A stretch of DNA of 64,000 bases from positions 62,001 to 126,000 of the forward strand of contig NZ_RBAL01000006.1 of the NCBI RefSeq assembly GCF_003626535.1, in the 5' to 3' direction. This DNA comes from Streptomyces hoynatensis. Lineage in GTDB: Bacteria > Actinomycetota > Actinomycetes > Streptomycetales > Streptomycetaceae. The notes below the pieces were generated by a model. It saw only the letters and a program-made list of their open reading frames with translations. It was not told the DNA's origin and did no database searches. Below are positions 36,134 through 44,962 of the stretch, one piece after another (positions within the stretch are counted from its first letter, which is position 1; every line of letters begins with the position of its first letter). The translations under genes were made by a program, and so were the position numbers.

Positions 36134-37341
36134 ACCGCGGCCTCCCGGTGCGCGTGCTCGAAGCGCCGCGCGTGGAACTCTCGTGCGTATGTGGGCAGTT
36201 CGCCGCCGGTCAGCGACTCGGCGAGGGCCTCGCCGGTGAGCGGGGCGAGCAGCACCCCGTTGCGGTGGTGGCCGGTGGCGAGCTGGAGCCCGGGCAGCGC
36301 GCTCGGGCCGAGCAGCGGGCCGTTGTCCGGCGTCGCGGGCCGCAGCCCCGAGCCCGTCTCCGCCAGCGGCAGCTCGGTCAGCCCGGGCAGCAGCTCGTGG
36401 GCGTCCCGCAGCAGCCGGTAGACGCCGCCCGCGGTGACCCCGGCGTCCCGGCCGTGCTCCTCCACGGTGGCACCCAGGACGAGCTCCCCGCTCGCCCGCG
36501 GCACCAGGTACACCTGGCCGCCGCGGACCACGGCGCGCACCGTCCTGGACAGGAAGGGCGCCTGCCCGGGCCGCGCCGCCGGCATCCGCAGCCGCAGGAT
36601 CTGCCCCTTGACCGGGCGGACCGGGGGCACGGCCGCCGCCGGGATCCCGGCCAACTCGCCGCTGCGCCAGCCGGCCGCCAGCACGCACTGCCCCGCCGCC
36701 AGGGCCTCGCCCCCGTCGAGGAGCACCCCGGTGGCCCGGCCCCCCGCCACCGTCAGCGCGCGGGCCCAGGCCCGGTGGAAGAGCACCCCGGCGCGTTCGC
36801 AGGCGGCCAGCAGCGCCGCCACGAGCAGCCGCGGATCGGCCTGGTGGTCGCCCTCGACGCGCAGCCCGCCCTGCACGGCCGGGGCCAGCATCGGCTCCAG
36901 GGAGCGGCACTCGCGCCCGGTCAGCCACTCGGCGGCCAGGCCGCAGCGCCGCTGCAGGGCGTGCAACTCCCGCAGCTGCGCCCGGTCGTCGGCGTCGAGC
37001 GCCACCTGGAGCGTGCCGCACTCCCGGTAGCCGATCCCCAGGCCCGTCGCCTCGGCCAGCTCAGCGGCGAACTCCGGATAGCGCGCGGCCGAGGCCAGGT
37101 TGAGCCGCAGCAGCGCCTCCTCGCCGTGGTGCAGCTCGGTGACCGGGGCCAGCATCCCCGCGGCCACCCGGGCGGCGCCGCCTCCGGGATCGGGGTCGAC
37201 GACCGCGACGCGCAGGCCGCGCCCGGCCGCCCGCCAGGCCGTGACGAGGCCGATCACGCCGCCGCCGACGACCAGCACGTCCGGGGCCCGGCCGCCCGGC
37301 GGCGGCCCGGAACCCGAGGGGGAAACGGATGCGGTGCGCAT
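36130..37341 (-). CDS. thiO: Glycine oxidase ThiO
   Basis: FAD-dependent oxidase that converts glycine to dehydroglycine (glycine imine) for thiazole synthesis. The 403-residue DAO-family protein has the FAD dinucleotide fold VLVVGGGVIGLVTAW near residue 22, the AAGMLAP segment, RPVKGQILRL and the C-terminal GHHRNGVLLAPLTGEALAE substrate/FAD region. The first 18 residues are a low-complexity leader. It is the first gene after the TPP riboswitch and overlaps thiS. Gene order oxidase-carrier-synthase supports the assignment. Confidence 0.95.
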
Positions 37342-37351
37342 GAGTGTGCGA

Positions 37352-37452
37352 CTCCTCCCTTCGCCGGCATGACCCGGATCAGGTGCGTACGGTCGGAGGC
37401 CGCCAGCCTCCCTCTCAGCCCGGTCGTCCGGGCTCCCGTGGGTGTCCTACCG
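37352..37452 (-). promoter_or_regulatory. TPP (THI-box) riboswitch
   Basis: Reading the minus strand, the leader of thiO contains the conserved THI-box blocks in order: CACGGGAGCCCG, GGGCTGAGAGGGAGGCTG, ACCTGATCCGGGTCATGCC and GCGAAGGGAGG. It ends just before the thiO start, so control is probably at translation initiation through the GGGAGG Shine-Dalgarno. It should switch off thiO-thiS-thiG when thiamine pyrophosphate is abundant. Confidence 0.97.
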
Positions 37453-37666
37453 CGCTCAGCCTAGTACCCCGCCGCCCGTCCCTCCCGGCCGCCGGCGGCG
37501 TCATGGCGGCGCGGCCGGGCGGCCCCGGCCCCGGCCCGCGTCGTGCGGCGGCGTGCACGGCGGCCGGGGCGCCCGGGGGTGGCCACAGGCGGCCGGGGGG
37601 CGCGTCGTCCTAGGCTGGCGCCCGGCCGGCGGGGCGGACCGCGGGCCGCGGAGCCTGGAGTTGCCA

Positions 37667-38923
37667 GTGAGGGAAACGAAGCGCGAACGCGCCCTGATCG
37701 TCGGGGCCGGGCTTGCGGGCGTGCAGACGGCCGCCGAGCTGCGGGCACAGGGCTGGGACGGCCGGGTGACGCTGCTGGGCGCCGAGCCGCACCCGCCCTA
37801 CGACCGCCCGCCGCTGTCCAAGGAACTGCTCGCGGGCGAGCCGGCCGAGGGCGCGGAACGGGGCGGCGCGCACCTCCTCGACGTGGACTACGCCGCCCTC
37901 GGCGTCGAGCTGCTGCTCGGCCGCACGGCCACCGGGCTGGACACCGCCGGGCGCCGGCTGGACACCGACGGCGGCCCGCTGCCCTACGACCACCTGGTGC
38001 TCGCCACCGGGGCCGAGGCGGTGCGGCTGCCCGGCACCGGCCGGACGCCGGGCGTGCACGTCCTGCGCACCCTGGACGACGCGCGCGCCCTGCGCGCGGT
38101 GCTCGCCGCCCGCGGCAGCCTGGTCGTGATCGGCGCCGGCTGGATCGGCGCCGAGGTGGCCACCGCCGCCGCGGCGGCCGGCTGCCGGGTCACCGTGGTG
38201 GAGGCGGCGCCCCGGCCGCTGCCCGGCGCCCTGCCCGCCGAGGTGACGGAGCCGATGCGCCGCTGGTACGCCGAGGCCGGGGTGGAGCTGCGCCTGGGCC
38301 TGCGGGTGACCGCGGTCGGCACGGGCCGGGTCGAACTCGCCGACGGCACCGCGCTCGCGGCCGACGCGGTGCTGGCCGGCGTCGGCTCGCGCCCGGCCAC
38401 CGGCTGGCTGGCCGGCTCCGGCATCGCGCTGGGCGCCGACGGCTCGGTGCGCGCCGACGAGCGGCTGCGCGCCTCGGCGCCCGGCGTGTACGCGGTCGGC
38501 GACTGCGCCTCCTACCCCTCGGCGCGCTACGGCGTGCGGCTGCTGATCCACCACTGGGACAACGCGCTCGGCGGGCCGCGCACGGTCGCCGCGGGCATCA
38601 GGGGCGAGCGGGCCGTCCACGATCCCGTGCCGTACTTCTGGTCGGAGCAGTTCGGGCGCTACGTCCAGTTCCTGGGGCGCCGGGGCCCGGCCGACCGCCT
38701 GGTGTGGCGTGGCGACCCGGAGGCGCCCGAGGCCGAGGGGCCCGGCTGGACGGCCTGCTGGCTGGGGCCGGGTGGGGAGCTGACGGCGCTGCTCGCCGTG
38801 GACCGGCCGCGCGACCTGGCGCAGGGGCGCCGCCTGGCCGAGCGCGGCACCCCGCTGGACGAGGCCAGGGTCGCCGACCCGGCGGTGCCGCTGCGGGCCG
38901 CCGCCGCGCCGGGGCGGCCCTGA
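37667..38923 (+). CDS. Ferredoxin reductase-like FAD/NAD-dependent oxidoreductase
   Basis: A 418-residue pyridine nucleotide-disulfide oxidoreductase of the AIF/putidaredoxin-reductase type. FAD motif ALIVGAGLAGVQTAAEL, then YDRPPLSKELL, the NADH motif LVVIGAGWIGAEVATAAA, the second FAD motif APGVYAVGDCASYP and a C-terminal reductase domain (about 325-418) starting at DPVPYFWSEQFG. It would pass electrons from NAD(P)H to a ferredoxin, perhaps for a P450; the partner is not adjacent. It diverges from the thi operon. GTG 37667 has GGAG 6 bases before it, and TAGGCT at 37612-37617 may be the -10. Confidence 0.9.
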   Translation: MRETKRERALIVGAGLAGVQTAAELRAQGWDGRVTLLGAEPHPPYDRPPLSKELLAGEPAEGAERGGAHLLDVDYAALGVELLLGRTATGLDTAGRRLDTDGGPLPYDHLVLATGAEAVRLPGTGRTPGVHVLRTLDDARALRAVLAARGSLVVIGAGWIGAEVATAAAAAGCRVTVVEAAPRPLPGALPAEVTEPMRRWYAEAGVELRLGLRVTAVGTGRVELADGTALAADAVLAGVGSRPATGWLAGSGIALGADGSVRADERLRASAPGVYAVGDCASYPSARYGVRLLIHHWDNALGGPRTVAAGIRGERAVHDPVPYFWSEQFGRYVQFLGRRGPADRLVWRGDPEAPEAEGPGWTACWLGPGGELTALLAVDRPRDLAQGRRLAERGTPLDEARVADPAVPLRAAAAPGRP

Positions 38924-39049
38924 GGCGGGTCGGCGACCCCGGCGGCCCGGCGGCGCCACGGCCCCGGCGGCGGGCGGCCTGGCGGGCCCCCTCCCACGAA
39001 AGGCCGCCGCCCCATGACGGCTGTCGGCGGGAGGTGGCACGCTGGACGC

Positions 39050-39415
39050 GTGACCGAGATTGATGCGAAGACCGACGCTCTCGTCCCCGCCTGGCTCACC
39101 GTCCCCGACATCGCGGAAGCGCTCGACGTGGAGGTGACCCGGGTCCGGCAGCTGATCAAGGAAGGCCAGCTGATCGCCGTCCGCCGGGGAGAGAACAGGG
39201 TCCTCCAGGTGCCCGCCGCGTTCATCGACGGCGACCGGATCGTGAAGGGGCTGGTCGGCACCCTCACGCTGCTCCGCGACGACGGCTTCACCGACGAGGA
39301 GATGCTGGAGTGGCTGTTCACCCCCGATGACACCCTGCCGGGCACCCCGGCCCAGGCGCTGCGGGAGAACCGCGGCACGGAGGTGAAGCGCCGGGCCCAG
39401 GCGCTCGCCGTCTGA
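39050..39415 (+). CDS. Rv2175c-family DNA-binding protein
   Basis: A 121-residue small winged-helix protein. The helix-turn-helix is at about 15-50 ([40 protein letters not shown]), followed by a helical C-terminal half ([12 protein letters not shown]). In M. tuberculosis Rv2175c is a DNA-binding substrate of the neighbouring kinase PknL; here a PASTA kinase lies 5 kb away, so a similar pairing is plausible but not shown. GTG 39050 begins a probable leaderless message. A 13-bp terminator hairpin follows. Confidence 0.88.
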   Translation: MTEIDAKTDALVPAWLTVPDIAEALDVEVTRVRQLIKEGQLIAVRRGENRVLQVPAAFIDGDRIVKGLVGTLTLLRDDGFTDEEMLEWLFTPDDTLPGTPAQALRENRGTEVKRRAQALAV

Positions 39416-39423
39416 GCCCGCGC

Positions 39424-39462
39424 CCCCGGGGCGGCCGCGCGCCTCGGCCGGCCGCCCCGGGG
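39424..39462 (+). terminator. Terminator after the Rv2175c-like gene
   Basis: A perfect 13-bp stem (CCCCGGGGCGGCC and its complement) with a 13-base loop that can itself extend the pairing. It starts 9 bases after the stop codon. Confidence 0.75.
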
Positions 39463-39555
39463 CCGAGCCCGGCGCAGCCCTGCCGAAGAATGACCGCACG
39501 CCCGCCGAAGCCGTACGGAAGACACACGAGCCGTGCGGAAGGGGCTGTGCGGAAG

Positions 39556-39609
39556 CCCTACGAACCGTACGAGCCGTACGAACCATACGAACCGTACGAA
39601 CCACAGGAA
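39556..39609 (+). repeat. 9-bp tandem repeat CCGTACGAA before thiE
   Basis: Five near-perfect copies of CCGTACGAA (variants CCCTACGAA, CCGTACGAG, CCATACGAA) plus a sixth degenerate unit lie 34-87 bases before the thiE start. They are in the thiE reading frame and would read Pro-Tyr-Glu repeats. Confidence 0.9.
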
Positions 39610-39642
39610 TCCACAGGAAAGAGAGAAGGGGGGCGGCCCGGC

Positions 39643-40278
39643 ATGCTCGCCGACGCGCGGCTGTACCTGTGCACCGACGCCAGGAAGCGGCAGGGCGACC
39701 TGCCGGAGTTCCTCGACGCCGTCCTGGCCGGCGGGGTCGACATCGTGCAGCTGCGGGAGAAGGGGCTTGAGGCCGGGGAGGAGCTGGAGCTCCTGTCCGT
39801 CTTCGCCGCGGCCTGCCGCCGCCACCACAGGCTCCTCGCGGTCAACGACCGGGCCGACGTCGCCCACGCCGCCGACTGTGACGTGCTGCACCTGGGGCAG
39901 GGCGACCTGCCGGTGCCCGCGGCCCGGGCCATCCTGGGCCGGAAGGTGCTGATCGGGCGCTCGACCCACGCCGAGGAGCAGGTGGACGCCGCCCTCGGCG
40001 ACCCGGCGGTGGACTACTTCTGCGTCGGCCCCTGCTGGCCCACCCCGACGAAGCCGGGGCGCCCCGCCCCCGGCCTGCCCCTGGTGCGGTACGCCGCCGA
40101 GCGGGCGGGGGACCGGCCCTGGTTCGCCATCGGCGGCATCGACGCGGGCACCCTGGACCGGGTGCTGGACGCCGGCGCCCGCCGGGTGGTCGTGGTCCGC
40201 GCCCTCACCGAGGCGGCTGACCCGGGCGCCGCGGCGGCCGAGCTGGCCACGCGGCTGCGCGAGCGGGCCGGCTCCTGA
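39643..40278 (+). CDS. thiE: Thiamine phosphate synthase
   Basis: Joins the thiazole and pyrimidine halves to thiamine phosphate. The TIM-barrel protein (211 aa) has [16 protein letters not shown] (pyrophosphate-binding), [23 protein letters not shown], a [20 protein letters not shown] loop and [31 protein letters not shown] 39643 fits the usual N-terminus ([15 protein letters not shown]) and has AGAAGGGGGG about 10 bases before it. The frame is open to ATG 39490, which would add 51 residues containing five PYE repeats; this is unlikely but not excluded. No TPP riboswitch is seen upstream. Confidence 0.94.
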   Translation: MLADARLYLCTDARKRQGDLPEFLDAVLAGGVDIVQLREKGLEAGEELELLSVFAAACRRHHRLLAVNDRADVAHAADCDVLHLGQGDLPVPAARAILGRKVLIGRSTHAEEQVDAALGDPAVDYFCVGPCWPTPTKPGRPAPGLPLVRYAAERAGDRPWFAIGGIDAGTLDRVLDAGARRVVVVRALTEAADPGAAAAELATRLRERAGS

Positions 40279-40393
40279 GGCCCCGGCCGAGCGCGGTACC
40301 GGGGCCCGGCGCGCACCCGCCGGGCCCGGTGCGCGGCGGGGCCCGCGGGCGTCCGCCGATCGGACGGGTTCCCTGCCCGCGCCGCGAGGTGGG

Positions 40394-40399
40394 TAGCCT
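40394..40399 (+). promoter_or_regulatory. -10 element of metF
   Basis: TAGCCT lies 6 bases before the metF ATG, again without a Shine-Dalgarno, so transcription probably begins at the start codon. Confidence 0.5.
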
Positions 40400-40405
40400 G
40401 CGGTC

Positions 40406-41332
40406 ATGGCCCTAGGCACGCCGAGCACCAGGAAGGACCGGGCCCACACGGTGCGCGAGCTGCTCGCCGCCGGTGAGTGCTCCTTCTCCTTCGAGTTCAC
40501 CCCGCCCAAGACCGAGCAGGGCGAGCGCACGCTGTGGAATGCGATCCGCCGCGTCGAGGCGGTTGGCCCGACCTTCGTCTCCGTGACCTACGGGGCGGGC
40601 GGCTCCTCGCGCGAGCGCACCGTGCGGGCCACCGAGCAGATCGCCACCGAGACCACGCTGACCCCGGTCGCCCACCTGACCGCGGTCAACCACTCGGTCG
40701 CCGAACTGCGCAACATCGTCGGCCAGTACGCCGCCGCCGGCATCAGGAACATGCTGGCCCTGCGCGGCGACCCGCCCGGCGACCCGATGGGGGAGTGGAC
40801 CAGGCACCCGGAGGGCGTGACGTACGCGGCGGAGCTGGTTTCGCTGATCAAGGAGGCGGGCGACTTCTGCGTCGGCGTCGCCGCCTTCCCCGAGATGCAC
40901 CCCAGGTCCACCGACTGGGAGACCGATCTCAGGCACTTCGTGGCCAAGTGCCGGGCCGGGGCCGACTTCGCGATCACGCAGATGTTCTTCGACCCGGCCG
41001 ACTACCTGCGCCTGCGGGACCGGGTCGCGGCGGCCGGGTGCGAGACGCCGATCATCCCCGAGATCATGCCGATCGCGAACGTCAGGCAGATCGAGCGGTT
41101 CAAACAGCTCAGCAACTCGACCTTCCCGCCCGAGCTGGAAAGGCGCATCCTCGCCGTCAAAGACGACCCGTTGGCTGTACGCTCGGTCGGGATCGATTTC
41201 GCCACGGAGCTGTGTGCGAGGCTGATGGACGAGGACATCCCCGGGCTGCACTTCGTCACGCTGAACACCACGCTGCACTCCACGGCGACGCTGGACGTCT
41301 ACAAGAATCTGGGTCTGCATCAGCGGACTTAG
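40406..41332 (+). CDS. metF: Methylenetetrahydrofolate reductase
   Basis: FAD enzyme that reduces 5,10-methylene-THF to 5-methyl-THF for methionine synthesis. The 308-residue TIM barrel has [53 protein letters not shown] (flavin/folate site), [22 protein letters not shown] and a PEIMPI segment. Length is that of bacterial MetF. The ATG start at 40406 has a leaderless-type -10. Its neighbour thiE is transcribed in the same direction but separated by 127 bases. Confidence 0.95.
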   Translation: MALGTPSTRKDRAHTVRELLAAGECSFSFEFTPPKTEQGERTLWNAIRRVEAVGPTFVSVTYGAGGSSRERTVRATEQIATETTLTPVAHLTAVNHSVAELRNIVGQYAAAGIRNMLALRGDPPGDPMGEWTRHPEGVTYAAELVSLIKEAGDFCVGVAAFPEMHPRSTDWETDLRHFVAKCRAGADFAITQMFFDPADYLRLRDRVAAAGCETPIIPEIMPIANVRQIERFKQLSNSTFPPELERRILAVKDDPLAVRSVGIDFATELCARLMDEDIPGLHFVTLNTTLHSTATLDVYKNLGLHQRT

Positions 41333-41354
41333 ATCCCTGCCGAGAGGGGCGTAC

Positions 41355-42494
41355 ATGGGCTGGGCGGTCCTCTACATCGCATTCGGATTCGTCGCCCTCT
41401 GGCTGCTCGGCGAGGTCCTCCTCCAGTACAAGGCCCGGCTGCGCTGGCGTTTGGTGGCGTTCTGCGGGTTCCTCGGCGTCGTGGCGGGCGTGGTGATGCC
41501 CTCGGTGCCGCTGATCGCCGTCGGAGCCGTCGCGTTCGCGACCGGCCAGACCTTCGTGACCCTCTCCTTCCGGCGCGGCTTCTCCACCGGCTGGGCGCTC
41601 GGCGGGCGCCCGGGCACCAGCCGCCGCAGGCGCGCCGAGCGGGGCGCCATGCAGCCGCTGGAGCCGCTGCCCGAGGGACGGGAGCAGCCGGGCGGAGCCG
41701 CCGACGCCCCGCCGCCGCCCGGCCACCCGCCGGTGGACGGCGTCCCCGCGGCCGCCGAGGGGGACTACCCCACCGGCCGGATCGACCCCTTCGCGGCCGA
41801 GGCGGCCCAGCGCGGCGAGGGCGGCGAGGGCGGCCAGGGCGAGGAGATATACGGCAACGCCCCCCCGGACGGCGCCCCCGAGCCGGGCGACTCCTACCGG
41901 GACCCCTACCAGGAGCTGTACGGCGGCACGGAGGGCGGCGGCTTCGAGCGGTCCTACGCCGGGAGTCACACGGGCCCCGAGGCCGGCGGCGAGGGCTACG
42001 GCTACGGCTCCTACGCCGAGGGGCAGGAGGGTCGGCCGGAAGCGGCGCCCTACGCCGCCCCGTACGCCGGGCAGTACTCCGAGCAGCCCGCCGGCCCGTA
42101 CGCAGACCCCTACGCCGACCGGTACGCAGACCCCTACGCCGACCAATACGCCGACCAGTACGCCGACCACGGCTCCGGGATGTACCGGCCGGACGTGCCG
42201 CCCGAGCACCAGTCCTACCCCGGGGGCTACGGCACCGGCCCGGACTCCGGCCCGCAGACCGGCGGTTACCCGCAGGACTCCGGCTCGGGCGAGTGGCCCG
42301 CCGCGGTCCCCTCCTACCAGGAAACCCCGCCCGGCGGCGTCTGGATGCCCCAGCAGCGCGACCCCTCCCCGGCCCCGGTGCCCGGCGAACCCGGCTACGG
42401 ATACCCCGGGCAGGACCAGGACCCGTACGCGCAGCAGGAGGGCTACGACCCCCAGGGCCAGGGCTACTACTACAACAACGACCAGCGGTACTGA
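41355..42494 (+). CDS. Membrane protein with Tyr-rich YADPYAD repeat tail
   Basis: A 379-residue protein. Three membrane helices occupy the first 70 residues (about 4-22, 32-50, 52-68), followed by basic RRRRAERG. The remaining 300 residues are a disordered region rich in Pro, Gly, Glu, Gln and Tyr. Its centre (about 235-278) has PYADPYADRYADPYADQYADQYAD repeats and it ends YYYNNDQRY. The type is common near metF in Streptomyces, but I know of no function. Many regularly spaced tyrosines suggest weak multivalent interactions or phosphorylation. It follows metF by 22 bases with a GAGAGGGG element before the ATG. Confidence 0.85.
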   Translation: MGWAVLYIAFGFVALWLLGEVLLQYKARLRWRLVAFCGFLGVVAGVVMPSVPLIAVGAVAFATGQTFVTLSFRRGFSTGWALGGRPGTSRRRRAERGAMQPLEPLPEGREQPGGAADAPPPPGHPPVDGVPAAAEGDYPTGRIDPFAAEAAQRGEGGEGGQGEEIYGNAPPDGAPEPGDSYRDPYQELYGGTEGGGFERSYAGSHTGPEAGGEGYGYGSYAEGQEGRPEAAPYAAPYAGQYSEQPAGPYADPYADRYADPYADQYADQYADHGSGMYRPDVPPEHQSYPGGYGTGPDSGPQTGGYPQDSGSGEWPAAVPSYQETPPGGVWMPQQRDPSPAPVPGEPGYGYPGQDQDPYAQQEGYDPQGQGYYYNNDQRY

Positions 42495-42583
42495 GCCGCC
42501 CGCTCCGGCCCGCCCGGGCCGCGCGCCCCAAACCCCTTGCGGAGCCGGCCCGTTCACCGGCCCCGCCCGGCCCCGGGCAGCCG

Positions 42584-42603
42584 CGGCCGGCGAACGCCGG
42601 CCG
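42584..42603. terminator. Hairpin between convergent genes
   Basis: A perfect 9-bp stem (CGGCCGGCG/CGCCGGCCG) with a 2-base AA loop just before the oxidoreductase stop, between converging genes. Confidence 0.5.
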
Positions 42604-42612
42604 GCGAGCCGC

Positions 42613-44025
42613 TCAGGAGGAGCCGCGCCATTCGGGGCCCTCGACGATCAGCCCCGCCGCCAGCGCGCCCGACATCCCCACGGCCGCCAGCCCCCCGCCC
42701 GGGTGCGCGAGCGCGCCCACCCGGTAAAGGCCGGTCAGGCGGCCGGTGTTGGGGGCGGCCAGCAGCGCGCCATCCGCCCCGGCGAGCGCCGGGGGCGCCA
42801 CCACGCCCCCCGGCACCCCGGTGTCCCCCGCCACGTCCGCAGGGGTGCGGGCCTCGTGCCACAACAGCCGTTCCCGCAGGCCGAGACCGGCCGCCTCCGT
42901 GGCCGCGAGCAGCCGCTGCGTCCACTCCCGCACCGGGCCGGGCGCCGTCCAGTCCACCTCGCCCTGGGCGGGGGCGGGGGCGGAGACGACCACGGCCTCG
43001 TGCCCGGGGCCGGGGACCAGCGTGGGGTCGTCCGGGCGCAGCACCCGCACGGCCGCGCCGGCCTCGGCGCCGTGCAGCAGGGTGCGGTGCGCGGTCCCGG
43101 GCGGGCGCGGGCCGCGCAGCGCGAGCAGCAGCGTGAAGCGGCTCAGGCCCCGCGGCGTGGGCGCGCCGGGCGGCGGGGCGCCCCAGACCACCGAGTCGGC
43201 CTCGAACGCCTCGCCCCCGGCGAGTTCCACCCCCGCGGCCCTCCCCTCGCGGGAGAGCACGCCGGTGGCCCGCACCCCGAAGCGGAACTCGACCCGGCGC
43301 TCGCGGCAGCGCGCGTACACCGCCTCCGCCAGCGCCCGCATCCCGCCCCTCGGGTACCACAGGCCGAAGGACTGCTCCAGGTACGCGAACAGCGCGGCGC
43401 CCGGCGGCAGCGCCCCGGGCGGGCAGCCGTACTCCTGCGCCGTGGCGACCAGCAGCGCCGACAGCCGCGGGTCGCGCAGCTCGGCCTCGGCCACCTCGGC
43501 CAGCGTCCCCGGCGGGCGGCGGCGCAGCAGGCCGCGGGGGCGGGCCGGGTACGGGTCCCGGGCGAGCGCCGGGGGCGGCGGGCCGGTCAGCGGCTCCTCG
43601 ACGAGCGGGCGGCGCACGGCCTCCCACACCGCCCCGGCCCGGCCGAGCAGCCCGGCCCACCGTTCCCCCGCGCCCGCCCCGAGGGCCTGGTCCAGGGCCT
43701 GCCGCACGCCGCCGAGCGCCGCGGGCAGCCGCACGGCCACGCCGTCCGCGAACCGGTGTTCCGCGGCCGGGTCGACCCGGGCCAGCGGCACCCGCTCGGC
43801 GAGTTCCTCGCGGCCGGTCTTGACGAACAGATCCCGCCACACGGCGGGCAGGTACAGCAGCCCGGGACCGGTGTCGAAGGCGAAGCCCTCCCGCGCGAAA
43901 CGGCCCAGCGCACCCCCCGGCCCTTCGCCGCGCTCCACCACCGTCACCCGGTGCCCGGCCGTCGCCAGCCGGGCCGCCGCCGCCATGGCGCCCATTCCCG
44001 CGCCGACCACCACGATTCGAGCCAT
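42613..44025 (-). CDS. Phytoene-desaturase-like FAD oxidoreductase
   Basis: A 470-residue amine-oxidase/phytoene-dehydrogenase-type flavoprotein. FAD fold IVVVGAGMGAMAAAARLATAGHRVTVVERGEGPGG at the N-terminus, GFAFDTGPGLLYLPAVW soon after, an internal LWYPRGGMRALAEAV motif, and C-terminal LYRVGALAHPGGGLAAVGMSGALAA as in CrtI relatives. There are no carotenoid genes nearby (no CrtB or CrtE), so the substrate is open. It ends convergent with the Tyr-rich membrane protein and is followed upstream by a TetR gene 60 bases away. ATG 44025 has TAGGAT at 44034-44039, 8 bases before, suggesting leaderless expression. Confidence 0.87.
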   Translation of the reverse strand: MARIVVVGAGMGAMAAAARLATAGHRVTVVERGEGPGGALGRFAREGFAFDTGPGLLYLPAVWRDLFVKTGREELAERVPLARVDPAAEHRFADGVAVRLPAALGGVRQALDQALGAGAGERWAGLLGRAGAVWEAVRRPLVEEPLTGPPPPALARDPYPARPRGLLRRRPPGTLAEVAEAELRDPRLSALLVATAQEYGCPPGALPPGAALFAYLEQSFGLWYPRGGMRALAEAVYARCRERRVEFRFGVRATGVLSREGRAAGVELAGGEAFEADSVVWGAPPPGAPTPRGLSRFTLLLALRGPRPPGTAHRTLLHGAEAGAAVRVLRPDDPTLVPGPGHEAVVVSAPAPAQGEVDWTAPGPVREWTQRLLAATEAAGLGLRERLLWHEARTPADVAGDTGVPGGVVAPPALAGADGALLAAPNTGRLTGLYRVGALAHPGGGLAAVGMSGALAAGLIVEGPEWRGSS

Positions 44026-44085
44026 GGGCCGAGATCCTATGCGGGCCCGCGCGGCCGGAGGCGGCCGGCGAGGAGCCGGGCGGGC

Positions 44086-44703
44086 TCAGGCCGCGCCGCC
44101 TCCGCCGAGCCGCCCGCGCAGCAGGACCGAGAGCGCGGCGTGCACCTCATCCAGGCTGCGCGCGGGGTGGAAGGCGAGCCATTCGAGTGCGCCGAGCGCC
44201 ACCATGCCCACCAGCGCGCCCCCCGTCAGCTCGATGTCCAGGGCCGGGTCCAACTCGCCGCTCTTGACGCCCTGCTGGAGCACCTCCTCGACCAGGCCGG
44301 TCAGCTGGTGCCTGACCTCGGTCAGGGTGGGGTGCCAGGCGCGGTTGGTGCGCCACTGCTCCGCGACGAGCAACCGCGTGAAGTCCGGGTTCGCCGCGAT
44401 GAAGACCAGGGCGGCACGGGTCATGCCGTCCAGGGCGTCGACCGCCCCGCCGCTGCCGGCGAGGGCCCCCTGCGCCGCCGCCCGCAGCCCCGCGGTCAGC
44501 GGCGCCACCCCCTGGCGCAGCAGTTCCTGGAAGAGTTCCGTCTTGCCGCCGAAGTTGTAGTAGACGGTGCCCTTCGCGACGCCGGCACGTTCGGCGATCT
44601 GCTCCATGGTGGTTGCGGAGAAACCCTGTTCGGCGATGAGCGTGATCGCCGCCTCGTAGAGCCGCTGCCTGGTCGCACCGCGGCGGGTGCTCGTGCTTGT
44701 CAT
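44086..44703 (-). CDS. TetR-family transcriptional regulator
   Basis: A 205-residue repressor. The N-terminal helix-turn-helix is textbook: RQRLYEAAITLIAEQGFSATTMEQIAERAGVAKGTVYYNFGGKTELFQELL. The C-terminal ligand-binding domain is all helical with no recognised ligand class. It lies upstream of and in line with the desaturase-like oxidoreductase, and is divergent from the HEPN gene, so either could be its target. ATG 44703 is chosen; the open frame extends seven codons further to 44724. An imperfect CCATG inverted repeat and a 9-bp direct repeat lie in the 259-base divergent region. Confidence 0.92.
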   Translation of the reverse strand: MTSTSTRRGATRQRLYEAAITLIAEQGFSATTMEQIAERAGVAKGTVYYNFGGKTELFQELLRQGVAPLTAGLRAAAQGALAGSGGAVDALDGMTRAALVFIAANPDFTRLLVAEQWRTNRAWHPTLTEVRHQLTGLVEEVLQQGVKSGELDPALDIELTGGALVGMVALGALEWLAFHPARSLDEVHAALSVLLRGRLGGGGAA

Positions 44704-44917
44704 GGGGGTGATTCTGCACCTCACGGGGGCCCTGCCAGGACTCGCCCGCCCGGCGCCCCGGGGCCGGGCGCCAAGGGTGCTCCGCCGCCGTCCGCGCCGC
44801 GCGGCCCGCCGCGCGGGCCCGCCGCCGGGCGCCCCGTCGCGATCGGGAACGCCCGCGCGGCGGGGCGGGACCGCGCGTTCCGTCCGTTGTCAGTGCCATG
44901 GGTCACCATGTGCGCAG

Positions 44918-44935
44918 ATGGACCGTATGGACCGT
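44918..44935. repeat. Tandem 9-bp repeat in the TetR/HEPN divergent region
   Basis: Two perfect, adjacent copies of ATGGACCGT lie upstream of the HEPN gene. A CATGG-N4-CCATG inverted repeat (44897-44910) lies beside them. They might be regulator sites. The remainder of 44704-44896 is GC-rich with nothing recognisable. Confidence 0.5.
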
Positions 44936-44962
44936 TGAATGACGACTGACTGGAGGCTCGTC

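Noticed and set aside
39490-39642. Earlier ATG start for thiE including the PYE repeats
   Set aside because: No Shine-Dalgarno at 39490, a good one before 39643, and ThiE homologues begin at the latter; kept as a finding because it cannot be excluded.
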